DNA of 64,000 bases, taken from the NCBI RefSeq assembly GCF_002140715.2, contig NZ_NGLE02000001.1, forward strand, positions 2,019,001 to 2,083,000. Direction: 5' to 3'. Below are positions 1-9,688 of this stretch, piece after piece. The translations under genes and the position numbers were made by a program. Source of the stretch: Enterococcus sp. 4G2_DIV0659. GTDB taxonomy: Bacteria; Bacillota; Bacilli; Lactobacillales; Enterococcaceae. Below the pieces are notes generated by a model. That model saw nothing but the letters and a program-made list of their open reading frames with translations, was not told where the DNA came from and did no database searches. Positions within the stretch are counted from its first letter, which is position 1; the number at the start of each line of letters is the position of its first letter.

Positions 1-1291
<1,291 letters not shown>

Positions 1292-1309
1292 TTATGTTGA
1301 CTCAATTAA

Positions 1310-3208
1310 TTAGTTTGAAATAATCGCCGTAATCAATAGATCTCCTTGGTTTATTGGCTTTTCAGCAGTAGGAATCACATCGGCATAATCTGGCGTATTC
1401 GTAACAATGATTGGGACTTGGGTATTGTACCCAGCTTTTTCAATGGCAGGAATATCAAAGGTAACCAGTAGATCTCCTTTTTTGACTGTTGCTTGTTGTT
1501 CAACGAACGCTTCAAATCCTTCGCCATCTAATTGAACAGTATCAATACCGATGTGGATCAATAATTCCGTTCCATTATCTGAAATTAAACCAATAGCATG
1601 TTTAGTCGGAAATAAGGTCATTACAGTCCCGTCAAATGGTGCAACAATTTCGCCTTTTGTAGGTTCGATGACAACACCTTTTCCCATAATTCCTTCTGAA
1701 AATGCCGCATCTCTTGCTTCACTTAAAGGAAGAACGTTTCCTGTTGCAGGTGAAAATACTTCGTCTTTGGTTAATTTCTTTTGTTGTCCAGTCGCGGCAC
1801 GTTTTGCTTCTTCTTTTGATAGTTTAGTAGTTGGTTCATCATCTTTGAAACCTAGTAGCCATGCTAAACCAAAACCAGCAGCCAATGCAATCGCATCTAA
1901 AATCATATTATAAATCGCAAATTTCATATTTCCATCAGGAGCAATGGTTGCTGTGTATCTAAATATACCAAGTCCCCCCATTTGGTAAGATTGAATACCT
2001 AAACTCATAGCAATCGCACCGATCACACCACCGACGATACAAGAAGCCCAAAATGGTTTCTTTTTTGGTAAGGTAATCCCGTAAATAGCTGGTTCAGTAA
2101 CACCAAAGATACCTGAGATAAACGCTGGTATGGACAATTCTTTTAATTTTAAATTTTTTGTTTTTAACATAACAGCAAGTACAGCCCCAGTTTGTGCAAA
2201 GGAGACACTTCCTGAACCTGTTAGAAGAGAGGTTGGTTGTCCTTGAGAAAGCGAGATGATCACAAATGGAATCAGTGCCCAGTGCATCCCAAACATTACG
2301 AGAATTTGCCAAGAGAACCCAATAATTGCACCAAAAATAATCGGGTTAAATGCTTGAACAGCAAGTAAACCATTTCCAAGTCCATCGGCAACGACATTCA
2401 TGATTGGTCCAATCACTAAAAAGGTTAGTGGCACTGTGATCAATGCTGTAAAAAACGGAACCAGAAACAGTTTGACGACATCTGGAATGATTTTACGCAA
2501 CTGCTTTTCAAGAAAGGCAGCAAACGCAGTGGCAGCGATAATCGGCATGACGGTTGAACCATATCCAGCGGCAGGGATAGAAAATGGAATACTAAAGAAA
2601 TTCAACCCACCACTTTCTGCGAACGTTTTAGTTGCAGAACCATCAATAAACCCTGTGTATACTAAACTGGAAGCGATCATCATTCCTAAAAACGGTGATC
2701 CACCAAATTTTTTCATCGCTGTATATCCGATAAAAATCGGTAAGAATAGGAACAATCCATCACCCATAGCGTTGAAGACCGCATAAGTTGAACTAGCGGA
2801 AAAATTAGCACCTAACGCAAACGCCAAAACAGCATTGATTCCTTTTAGCATCCCAGCTGCAGACAATGGCGCCAAAATAGGTTGAAAAATACCTGAAATC
2901 ATATCAACAAATCGATCAAATAAATTCCCTTTTGGTCCATCGTCTGTAACAGGCTCTAAGACACCTAGTACCGCATCTACATCTTTACGAACGTCTGGCA
3001 CATGGTTTCCGATCACGACCTGATATTGTCCGCCAGCCTGCATTACGGTGACAACGCCATCCATATTTTTTAAGACTTCAGTATTTGCCTTACTATCATC
3101 TTTCAATTTAAAGCGAAGGCGCGTAATACAATTGGTTAAAGAATTGACGTTTTCTTTGCCTCCGACTTCTTTGACAATATTTTTTGCAAGTTCTTCATAT
3201 TTGCCCAT
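1310..3208 (-). CDS. bglP: PTS beta-glucoside transporter subunit EIIBCA
   Basis: Takes up and phosphorylates beta-glucosides at the membrane. The domain order is IIB (about 1-90), IIC (about 100-450, hydrophobic) and IIA (about 490-632). The IIB phosphocysteine lies in LTNCITRLRF near residue 27, and the IIA phosphohistidine in LLIHIGIDTV near residue 550. The length of 632 aa is typical of BglP/BglF proteins. An AGGAAAG ribosome binding site precedes the ATG. It sits between the antiterminator gene and bglA on the same strand, and a RAT-like sequence lies in its leader. The BglP family also phosphorylates its cognate antiterminator to switch it off without substrate; that is family knowledge, not something seen here. 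Confidence 0.95.
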   Translation of the reverse strand: MGKYEELAKNIVKEVGGKENVNSLTNCITRLRFKLKDDSKANTEVLKNMDGVVTVMQAGGQYQVVIGNHVPDVRKDVDAVLGVLEPVTDDGPKGNLFDRFVDMISGIFQPILAPLSAAGMLKGINAVLAFALGANFSASSTYAVFNAMGDGLFLFLPIFIGYTAMKKFGGSPFLGMMIASSLVYTGFIDGSATKTFAESGGLNFFSIPFSIPAAGYGSTVMPIIAATAFAAFLEKQLRKIIPDVVKLFLVPFFTALITVPLTFLVIGPIMNVVADGLGNGLLAVQAFNPIIFGAIIGFSWQILVMFGMHWALIPFVIISLSQGQPTSLLTGSGSVSFAQTGAVLAVMLKTKNLKLKELSIPAFISGIFGVTEPAIYGITLPKKKPFWASCIVGGVIGAIAMSLGIQSYQMGGLGIFRYTATIAPDGNMKFAIYNMILDAIALAAGFGLAWLLGFKDDEPTTKLSKEEAKRAATGQQKKLTKDEVFSPATGNVLPLSEARDAAFSEGIMGKGVVIEPTKGEIVAPFDGTVMTLFPTKHAIGLISDNGTELLIHIGIDTVQLDGEGFEAFVEQQATVKKGDLLVTFDIPAIEKAGYNTQVPIIVTNTPDYADVIPTAEKPINQGDLLITAIISN

Positions 3209-3245
3209 TTTCTTTCCTCCAAATGTTTAGTTATTTTTATTCAGA

Positions 3246-3272
3246 GGTCTCGCCAACTTAATGTCACGATCC
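3246..3272 (-). promoter_or_regulatory. RAT-like antiterminator target in the bglP leader
   Basis: Read on the minus strand this 27-nt segment starts GGATCGTGAC and ends GGCGAGACC. It closely resembles the two 29-nt RATs of the second operon (GGATCGTTAC...GGCGTGACC). Unlike those, no T-rich terminator hairpin overlaps it. The only nearby hairpin is a 7-bp one (3332-3348, AAAGAGA/TCTCTTT) at the antiterminator stop codon, upstream of the RAT. It may be a degenerate or vestigial switch. Confidence 0.45.
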
Positions 3273-3346
3273 ATTGCCCTTCCACAGGCGTGTGATTGTC
3301 TATGCTCCTTTCTAGCAATTGATGTAGGTTAAAAGAGATGGTCTCT

Positions 3347-4195
3347 TTAACTTCTTTTATCAATGATTCGAGCCAAATGAATGGTGATGTAGACTTGTTC
3401 ATCTTTTGACATCGTATAATTGCGACGACTTTTTAATAACTCAGCGACTTTTTTTGTGGCTTCAAAAGCTTCTGGGTATTGATTGGTGACTAAGAAAAAT
3501 AATTGATTTTCGACTTGATTCTCTTCTAGCGTGGTAGTTGTGCCTTTGATTATTCGTTCGGTGAAGAATTTTAAATGCGTAATAAAGCGTTGGAAATAGA
3601 TATCATTTTCAGCAAGGTTGATTCTTAGCGTATATTTAATGACAGTTATGATCTCTTCAATCAACTGTGTGAGACTGATCGCATCTTCATGATTATTATC
3701 TAATTGAGCATTTGTTAGATGTAGAGCTAAAAAACCAGCTTCGTCATCCGTTAAGGACGTATTTAATTGTTGGTTCACCAGTTGGATAGCTGTTCGTGCG
3801 ATCTCTAATTCGGTTGGGAAAAAACGTTTGATATCCCACAATAAAAAATTTTTAACCGGAATATTTTTCTTTTCTCGTTGGATAGAAGCATGTAAATGAT
3901 CAGCAATCGCTATGAAGGCTGTTTCGTTTAATTCTTTATTGAGCACCTTTTTAGCATGAGATAAAATTTTATAGGAGAGTTCAATGATTTCTTCTGGGAT
4001 GTCTGCTAATAATTGTTCAATCTGTTCAGATTCTATCTGATTTTCTAATTTAAACACTTTTTCGATTTTTGCTGAATCAACATGTGAACCAGCCTTCATC
4101 TGAAAGCCTAAACCGTTTCCCATCAAAATGACTTCTTCATTTTCTTCGTTAAGAACAATGACCACATTATTATTTAAAATTTTTAGAATTTCCAA
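3347..4195 (-). CDS. licT: BglG/LicT-family transcriptional antiterminator
   Basis: RNA-binding antiterminator of the adjacent beta-glucoside operon. I place the start at the TTG at 4193-4195, eight bases after GGAGG, because this gives the canonical LicT N-terminus (EILKILNNNVVIVLNE). The open frame extends further upstream, but that part reads through the RAT-terminator leader. The 282-aa protein has a CAT RNA-binding domain (about 1-55) and two PRD domains. The four regulatory histidines are visible in IADHLH and LALHL (PRD1) and in ITHLKF and ITIHL (PRD2). It is the first gene of the operon and is preceded by its own RAT, so it is probably autoregulated. A paralogue lies at 23991. Confidence 0.93.
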   Translation of the reverse strand: MEILKILNNNVVIVLNEENEEVILMGNGLGFQMKAGSHVDSAKIEKVFKLENQIESEQIEQLLADIPEEIIELSYKILSHAKKVLNKELNETAFIAIADHLHASIQREKKNIPVKNFLLWDIKRFFPTELEIARTAIQLVNQQLNTSLTDDEAGFLALHLTNAQLDNNHEDAISLTQLIEEIITVIKYTLRINLAENDIYFQRFITHLKFFTERIIKGTTTTLEENQVENQLFFLVTNQYPEAFEATKKVAELLKSRRNYTMSKDEQVYITIHLARIIDKRS

Positions 4196-4239
4196 AGCAA
4201 TCCACCTCCATTTGCCTTGACTAAAGAGATTGAAAATAG

Positions 4240-4279
4240 AAAAAAGCCCAAACAAGAGCCTATACAGGCATTGTTTAGG
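4240..4279 (-). terminator. RAT-controlled terminator in the licT leader
   Basis: On the minus strand CCTAAACAA pairs with TTGTTTGGG, with GCCTGTATAGGC folding inside, followed by CTTTTTTC. The first stem bases overlap the end of the RAT at 4278-4306, so RAT folding and terminator folding exclude each other, the classical BglG/LicT arrangement. Confidence 0.85.
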
Positions 4280-4306
4280 TTTAGCTTAACTTAATAATCA
4301 CTATCC
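4278..4306 (-). promoter_or_regulatory. Ribonucleic antiterminator (RAT) upstream of licT
   Basis: A 29-nt element on the minus strand starting GGATAGTGAT and ending GCTAAACC. It matches the length and the conserved ends of BglG/LicT RATs and overlaps the terminator stem at 4240-4279. It is expected to be bound by the CAT domain of the 3347-4195 protein. Confidence 0.8.
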
Positions 4307-4318
4307 ATTAATACAGCA

Positions 4319-4347
4319 AATATACACTAAAAAGAAAGCGTTGTCAA
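4319..4347 (-). promoter_or_regulatory. Promoter of the licT-bglP-bglA operon with overlapping cre-like site
   Basis: Minus-strand TTGACA (4342-4347), 17-nt spacer, TATATT (4319-4324). A 14-nt sequence at 4333-4346 matches the catabolite-responsive element consensus TGWAANCGNTNWCA at all but two positions and overlaps the -35 box. CcpA repression of this sugar operon is therefore plausible. Confidence 0.8.
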
Positions 4348-4502
4348 AGGGAGTTTCGAGGAATTAACGACATAAATTGGATCTTGCTTCGTTCTTTTGA
4401 AGATATGGAAAAACGAGCATAATAGATGATGGAAGGGCCATTTATTGCGCTCGTTTTTTACTTATAAATGTGATCATTTCTACATTGTTCGTTTAAGATG
4501 CC

Positions 4503-5111
4503 CTAATGGATTGCTGTTATCTTCAACTCTTTAAAGAAAGCCTCTGTCCCAATATCAACAAAGAAACCAATAGCGCCTTTCCCGTCTGCACCGTGTTTCA
4601 TATTTTCTACAACTAGCACAGGTTTTTCGTTATCGTTTAAATAAAATATACCTTTCTCGCCATTAATAACCGCTTTTAAACTGATCCATTCATCAAGACC
4701 AATATCAGCAGGTCCTTCAAAATCAGTGATGCCAAGATTTCTAAAATAGTCAAACGTATATTTGGGATAGGAAAAATATTGAACACCACGATTTTTTCTG
4801 ACTGGATCATCTATTCGGCCATTAGTTGGCCTCACGTAAAAGGATTCAAATTTTGTGTCATCATCATTAATTCTAAAGGCGATACCAATAAAGCCACGTG
4901 CAAAGTCTGGTGCATCTGGCAACAAACGACTTAACATTTTCACTTCGATTATCCCGTTATGGAAAACTGGGCCAACTAGTTTGGCATAGGTGTTTTCATC
5001 AAAGTCCATTAGTTTATCTTTTTTTGTTACTCTTAAAACAGGTTCGCCATTTAGAGTGGTCTGCTCAACCTTAGTATGAACTGCTTCAATAGGTGTTATT
5101 TCACTATTCAT
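4503..5111 (-). CDS. DUF1080-like (concanavalin-fold) protein
   Basis: A 202-aa cytoplasmic protein without signal peptide. I chose the ATG at 5109-5111 because GGAGG lies eight bases upstream; the open frame begins seven codons earlier. The segments FARGFIGIAFRINDD, FYVRPTNGR and a final WISLKAVINGEKGIFYLNDN...VGFFVDIG-like block resemble the jelly-roll of DUF1080/3-keto-disaccharide-hydrolase and LamG-like proteins. No catalytic residues can be assigned. It is followed on the same strand, upstream, by an HxlR regulator 95 bases away, so the two probably form a pair in which the regulator controls this gene. Function unknown. Confidence 0.8.
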   Translation of the reverse strand: MNSEITPIEAVHTKVEQTTLNGEPVLRVTKKDKLMDFDENTYAKLVGPVFHNGIIEVKMLSRLLPDAPDFARGFIGIAFRINDDDTKFESFYVRPTNGRIDDPVRKNRGVQYFSYPKYTFDYFRNLGITDFEGPADIGLDEWISLKAVINGEKGIFYLNDNEKPVLVVENMKHGADGKGAIGFFVDIGTEAFFKELKITAIH

Positions 5112-5205
5112 ATAAAATTCCTCCGTAATCATTAGTTTTATCTTTAATAAAAGTATAGCTAAACGGCGATGACCTGTTAAGTAGGCACTAATTTGTAACT
5201 ACCAA

Positions 5206-5529
5206 TTAAAGTTGTTCCTTATAAAATTTTCCCCATTGCCTCATAGATTCAATCACTGGAAGTAAGGTTTCACCTAATGGAGTTAATTGATATTCCACAT
5301 GAGGGGGCATTTTTTGAAAATCGATTCGCTCGACAATCCCGTCTGCTATCATAGAGTTAAGACTTTCTGTCAACACTTTTTGTGAAATCCCTGATAATGA
5401 CCGTTTTAATTCTGAATTCCGTTTCGGACCAGAGATTAAATCGCGTAGGATTAAGGTTTTCCATTTACTCCCAATCAATTGAACTGTTGTTGCTACATCA
5501 CAAAGGGGCATATTTTCTTTTTTTATCAT
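5206..5529 (-). CDS. HxlR-family transcriptional regulator
   Basis: A 107-aa winged-helix DNA-binding protein. The order PLCDV, IGSKWKTLILRDL, RNSELKRSLSGISQKVLTESLNSMIADGIVER and YQLTPLGETLLPVI is the HxlR signature. Cys10 in PLCDV is at the position often used for thiol or aldehyde sensing in this family; that role is inference. It is transcribed toward the DUF1080-like gene and probably regulates it or itself. Confidence 0.93.
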   Translation of the reverse strand: MIKKENMPLCDVATTVQLIGSKWKTLILRDLISGPKRNSELKRSLSGISQKVLTESLNSMIADGIVERIDFQKMPPHVEYQLTPLGETLLPVIESMRQWGKFYKEQL

Positions 5530-6033
5530 TAAAAATTTTCTCCTAACATTATAAAGTTATCAAGTACAGGTCACTCATAGATAAGAAAAGTGTGGCATGT
5601 TTTGCAAAGAAAATCAACTTTCTATTAGATGTAACACATATGATTTAAATAATAGTCATTGTCAGATATTGAAGTGGTAGCGTTATTCTTGTAGACTGGA
5701 AGGCGTGAGCCGAGCAGGAGAATAAACAAGACCCCACCTACTAATAACCCAGCGAATACTTCTATTAAGACTCAGTGGTAGCTAGTTTGTTGCCTATTTA
5801 GTAGTTTAAATTATGTTGGAATGGGAATGTTAATAAATAATATCAATAGAAAAGAATTTGTTTTTACACAGAGATATCATCATTCTTAGCGCATAAATTA
5901 AAGTAGTACAAGGAAATACGAAAGAAAGTACACTTGAAATAAGTTTAGCTGATAATAATGATATTATTTATCGTAATCAACAGCAAATAAGTTTATAATA
6001 GATGGCAGTATATAAATATCGGAGGGTTCTTAC
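5530..6033. other. Intergenic region with a structured segment (5671-5790)
   Basis: No open frame is supported here. The part from 5671 to 5790 is distinctly structured: a GGC-GTGA-GCC hairpin with a GNRA loop (5702-5711), closed by CTG/CAG across a G-A-rich internal loop, and enclosed by TTATTCT (5683-5689) pairing with AGAATAA (5719-5725). AGTGGTAG occurs twice, at 5673 and 5774. It could be a non-coding RNA or a long leader of the gene at 6034. I could not match it to a known RNA family. Confidence 0.4.
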
Positions 6034-7542
6034 GTGAAGAAACTAGGTTTTGATCCACAAAAGTACATTGAAGAGCAATCAAAGTATATCCTTGAAAGAG
6101 TCGATCACTATGATAAGTTATACTTAGAGTTTGGCGGCAAATTAATCGGAGATATGCATGCAAAACGCGTGTTGCCAGGATTTGATGCAGACGCTAAAAT
6201 TAAGCTTTTACAAAAATTAAAAGATCAAGCGGAGATTTTGATTTGTGTTTATGCAGGTGATATTGAACGCAACAAAATTCGTGGCGATTATGGAATTACC
6301 TACGATATGGATATTTTGCGCCAAATAGATGAGCTAAGAGAATACGGTTTAGCCGTGAATAGTGTGGTCATAACACGTTATAGTGGACAGCCTTCTACAA
6401 AAATGTTTATTAACAAATTGGAAAGAAGAAACATCAAAGTCTATAAACACGAGGCAATTGAAGATTATCCATCAAATCTTGAAAAAATCGTTAGCGAAGA
6501 AGGCTTTGGTAAAAATGACTATATCCCAACGACTAAACCAATTGTAGTCGTTACAGCACCAGGTCCTGGTAGTGGGAAATTAGCGACTTGTTTAAACCAG
6601 CTGTATCACGAAAGCCGCAACGGCAAGACCGCTGGTTATTCAAAATTTGAAACCTTCCCCGTTTGGAATGTTCCATTGAAACATCCATTAAATATTGCGT
6701 ATGAAGCAGCAACAGTTGATTTGAAAGATGTCAATATGATTGATTCATTCCACTTTGATAAGTACCAACAAGTGGCTGTCAATTATAATCGCGATGTGGA
6801 GACTTTCCCTGTAATCAAACGAATTATTGAAAAAATTACCGGTGAAGAATCTGTCTATCAATCACCAACGGACATGGGGGTTAACCGTGTAGGTTTTGGA
6901 ATCATCGATGATGATGTGGTGAAAGAAGCATCCAAACAAGAAATCATTCGACGTTGTTTTGCGACAGAATGTGACTTTAAAAAAGGCTTGATCGACGAAG
7001 AAATAGTCAATCGCATTAAGTTGATTATGGAAGAAGTTGAGCTGAAAAAAGAAGACCGAAAAGCTGTACTTCCTGCACGTCAGTATTCAGAGCAATTAAG
7101 AGAGAAAAACCAAAGCAGTGAGACACCAGCAGTTATTGCCTTTGAGTTAGCAGATGGTCGAATTGTAAAAGGAAGAACAAGTGGTTTAATGGATTCTTGT
7201 TCATCGGCTATCTTGAATTCGATTAAAACATTAGCTAATATCTCGGATGAAATTTTATTATTATCTCCAGTGATTCTTGAAACGATTCAAACGATGAAGA
7301 AGAAGGAGTTACACAGTAAAATAACCGCTTTAAAAGCTAATGAAATTTTAATTGCATTAGCGATTAGCGCGGTGACGAACCCGACCGCACAATTGGCTTA
7401 TGATAAATTATCCGAATTAAGTGGTGTTCAAGCTCATTCTACGGTGATGTTAAGTAAGAATGATGAGCAAACATTACGGGAGTTAGGATTGGATGTTACT
7501 AGTGATGCGGTATATCCGTCTGAGAATTTGTATTATATTTAG
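6034..7542 (+). CDS. DUF1846 domain-containing protein
   Basis: A 502-aa cytoplasmic protein of the DUF1846 family, common in Lactobacillales. It starts at a GTG preceded by GGAGGG at the right distance and reads [20 protein letters not shown]. Family-like segments are [32 protein letters not shown], which looks like a nucleotide-binding turn, and [18 protein letters not shown] near the end. Its molecular function is not established. It stands alone, with a long 5' region containing a possible structured RNA and a strong terminator behind it. Full length, no damage seen. Confidence 0.92.
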   Translation: MKKLGFDPQKYIEEQSKYILERVDHYDKLYLEFGGKLIGDMHAKRVLPGFDADAKIKLLQKLKDQAEILICVYAGDIERNKIRGDYGITYDMDILRQIDELREYGLAVNSVVITRYSGQPSTKMFINKLERRNIKVYKHEAIEDYPSNLEKIVSEEGFGKNDYIPTTKPIVVVTAPGPGSGKLATCLNQLYHESRNGKTAGYSKFETFPVWNVPLKHPLNIAYEAATVDLKDVNMIDSFHFDKYQQVAVNYNRDVETFPVIKRIIEKITGEESVYQSPTDMGVNRVGFGIIDDDVVKEASKQEIIRRCFATECDFKKGLIDEEIVNRIKLIMEEVELKKEDRKAVLPARQYSEQLREKNQSSETPAVIAFELADGRIVKGRTSGLMDSCSSAILNSIKTLANISDEILLLSPVILETIQTMKKKELHSKITALKANEILIALAISAVTNPTAQLAYDKLSELSGVQAHSTVMLSKNDEQTLRELGLDVTSDAVYPSENLYYI

Positions 7543-7622
7543 GGAGGATTATCTATCGTAGTTTGAAGAATACCTCGATTTAGAAACTAAGAATCAGTGA
7601 ATGAAAGATAAATTTCGAATTG

Positions 7623-7669
7623 AAAACACCGTTAAAACACTGTTATTCCAATGTTTTAACGGTGTTTTT
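7623..7669 (+). terminator. Rho-independent terminator of the DUF1846 gene
   Basis: AACACCGTTAAAACA pairs perfectly with TGTTTTAACGGTGTT across a short loop and is followed by T residues. Confidence 0.92.
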
Positions 7670-7919
7670 AGAAAATGTATCCAATTTCTATTTATCAATA
7701 TTAACAAAATGTTGAAATTTAAGACAGCTATTAAAAAATTGAAAGATATCCACTTTTATTAGAATAAGAAATCAATATTTTTGATTGATATTGTATTTAC
7801 TAAAAACAAAAACTCTCTAAGTTAAGGGGGAACTATAATTTTCGGTTTTACCTAAATAGATCACTGTTGATAGTTAATTTAAATCATTAAATCATGAATT
7901 TATTTTATTTACAATGTTA
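7670..7919. other. AT-rich intergenic sequence
   Basis: Between the terminator of the DUF1846 gene and the TetR promoter. No convincing gene or structure is seen. Confidence 0.6.
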
Positions 7920-7970
7920 TTGACAATAGACCAACGGTCGATTACTATGTATTTATAGACCGATAGTCTA
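7920..7970 (+). promoter_or_regulatory. TetR-gene promoter with two operator-like dyads
   Basis: TTGACA (7920-7925), 17-nt spacer, TACTAT (7943-7948). A dyad GACC-AAC-GGTC lies inside the spacer, and a second dyad, TAGAC-CGATA-GTCTA (7956-7970), lies just downstream of the -10. Both share the half-site AGACC/AGAC. The placement fits autorepression by the TetR protein encoded next. Confidence 0.75.
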
Positions 7971-7983
7971 GAAAGGAGAGAAA

Positions 7984-8613
7984 ATGTCACGAACAAAAGA
8001 TTTTGATGAAAAAAGAAACGAAATTTTGGATTATGCAGAGAAATTATTTATTTTAAGAGGATATGAATTAACTACAGTCAACGCCATTCTTAAAGAGGTC
8101 GGGATTGGGAAAGGAACATTCTATTACTACTTTGAATCTAAAGAAGAAGCCATGGACGCAGTCATCATGAGAATCATTGATGATGAATTAGTTTATGCAA
8201 AAGAAATTATCTCTCGCAAAGATCTAGCTCCAATTGAAAAATTAATAATTTCATTATTTAGTAAGCCAAAATCAGAAGGTAAGAAAGTTATGATTGAGCA
8301 ACTATATAAAGCAAACAATGCTTTAATGAAACAAAGAGCAATGCAACGAACACTTGAATTGGTCTGCCCTATCTATGCAGAAATGATAATTGAGGGGAAC
8401 AATAGTAAGGATTTTTTTTCAATCAATCCATTGGCAGATATTCAATTCCTTGTTGCTGGAATACAAACCTTATATGACCTAAGTGGTTTAAGTGAGGCTA
8501 AAATTGAAGTAAATCTTGATGCTATTCTAAATACTCTATTTAGAGTCATTCAGATTGATGAAAATAGAATTAGTAAAGTGGACGTTCGACAAATGATGAT
8601 TAAAAATATGTAA
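7984..8613 (+). CDS. TetR/AcrR-family transcriptional regulator
   Basis: A 209-aa repressor with an N-terminal helix-turn-helix (about 10-55: ILDYAEKLFILRGYELTTVNAILKEVGIGKGTFYYYFESKEE, shown here only for the pattern of the family) and a variable ligand domain. AAAGGAGAG precedes the ATG. The promoter carries two dyads suited to autoregulation. It is the first gene of a run containing a small protein, a Cys-rich protein, an MFS exporter and an ABC exporter, which makes it a candidate regulator of export or resistance genes. The link to the transporters is inference. Confidence 0.93.
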   Translation: MSRTKDFDEKRNEILDYAEKLFILRGYELTTVNAILKEVGIGKGTFYYYFESKEEAMDAVIMRIIDDELVYAKEIISRKDLAPIEKLIISLFSKPKSEGKKVMIEQLYKANNALMKQRAMQRTLELVCPIYAEMIIEGNNSKDFFSINPLADIQFLVAGIQTLYDLSGLSEAKIEVNLDAILNTLFRVIQIDENRISKVDVRQMMIKNM

Positions 8614-8648
8614 AAAAATACCAAGTCATGATAGAGGAGGAAAGGAAA

Positions 8649-8909
8649 ATGAATTTTAAGAATTTGGTAAATGAAGTAAAGAAACAGACATCAAAAGACT
8701 ACGAAGTATGCTCAGACATTATAAATGCGTACGAGAAATATTGTGAAGAAGAAATCAAACGTCCTTTTAAAGAAGACATTGATACAAATATGATTGATTG
8801 GATTAGTTCTTCAACAAACTATGACGCTCAAACAGTGAATGTTGTATTAGTCTCTCTTGTATCAATTGTACGTGAGGGACTTAAGAATAAAATACCCTTT
8901 ATGAAATGA
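8649..8909 (+). CDS. Small conserved-looking protein, function unknown
   Basis: 86 aa, starting at the ATG at 8649 directly after GAGGAGGAAAGGAAA; an ATG 21 bases earlier overlaps that ribosome binding site and is less likely. The protein is charged, with a C-terminal hydrophobic helix (VNVVLVSLVSIVREGL) but no signal peptide. It follows the TetR gene by 36 bases and is probably cotranscribed. I do not recognise the family. Confidence 0.6.
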   Translation: MNFKNLVNEVKKQTSKDYEVCSDIINAYEKYCEEEIKRPFKEDIDTNMIDWISSSTNYDAQTVNVVLVSLVSIVREGLKNKIPFMK

Positions 8910-8979
8910 TAAGTACTAAAAAATACAATACAATTGACTCCAGATTTGCTAGTATAATTCTATAAGGAGTGATGATATC

Positions 8980-9168
8980 ATGGATAATACAACTTGGATT
9001 ATTTGCCCTGTCTGTAAAGGAAAAACGCGGACTAAAATTCGCCCAGATACTACAATTAAACATTTGCCACTTTATTGTCCGAAATGCAAACAGGAAAATC
9101 TAGTAAATGTTAAACACTTAAAAATAACAATAATAAAAGAGCCAGACGTCATAACGCAGAGCCAATAA
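8980..9168 (+). CDS. Cysteine-rich KTR-type small zinc-ribbon protein
   Basis: 62 aa with two CPxCK-type knuckles, ICPVCKGKTRTK and YCPKCKQ, forming a four-cysteine zinc ribbon. The first knuckle followed by KTR is the mark of the cysteine-rich KTR family. Ribosome binding site AAGGAG. Proteins of this family often occur in mobile, resistance-linked regions of Firmicutes, but their role is not known. A strong terminator follows immediately. Confidence 0.8.
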   Translation: MDNTTWIICPVCKGKTRTKIRPDTTIKHLPLYCPKCKQENLVNVKHLKITIIKEPDVITQSQ

Positions 9169-9207
9169 CTAGAAATGAAAATTCTTGGTTATTGGCTCTT
9201 TATTTTT
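9158..9207 (+). terminator. Rho-independent terminator
   Basis: AGAGCCAATAACTAG pairs with TTGGTTATTGGCTCT, followed by TTATTTTTG. It overlaps the last codons of the KTR gene. Confidence 0.9.
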
Positions 9208-9688
9208 GTCGTAAATATATAGGAATATTAAAAAGAGGATTGATTTATATGATGGTTGGTTTTGGTTAGCCTCACAAAAAAGGAGGGAGCTATGGCATTA
9301 CAAATATTCATATTATGTTTTTACAATCGATTCTTTTATTACAAGTCTTAGGAAAAGAAAGATGTTGAGGCTGAGACATAACTCTATAAGACAAAAACCA
9401 GCCTCATGAAACCCAGATGAACGGTGGAACCAGAAGCAACTCCTTTGGAAATAAGCTTCTGTTCCATACTTGAAGAAATGTACAATTGTTTGTTTTTCTT
9501 CATTTGATATTAAAGTATAAATTTAAAATGGTACAAAAATTAAATGAACGAAAAACACATAGTTTGCAATAGTTGTAATTATGGATTGATCAAACTCTTT
9601 AAAAAAAGATAAGAAGACAGTTGGATAGAAAGCAGTGTTTGTATGCTTCTTTCGCTTATTTGTCTTATATTTAAGCAGGAGGCGTATT
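9208..9688. other. Intergenic region with two stem-loops
   Basis: No gene is supported. GAGGCTG...CAGCCTC (9367-9405) and TGGAAC-CAGAAGC...GCTTCTG-TTCCA (9425-9466) form two adjacent hairpins. They resemble the dispersed 'gaggctg-gaca' intergenic motifs I associate with enterococci and relatives. No attributable function. Confidence 0.4.

Noticed and set aside
1551..2786. Plus-strand ORFs inside the first PTS gene
   Set aside because: Antisense shadows of a well-conserved coding sequence.
5671..5790. T-box, SRP RNA, RNase P RNA or 6S RNA
   Set aside because: None of the diagnostic motifs I know for these (for example the T-box GGTGGNACC box or the SRP GGAAGGAAGCAG loop) is present in full.
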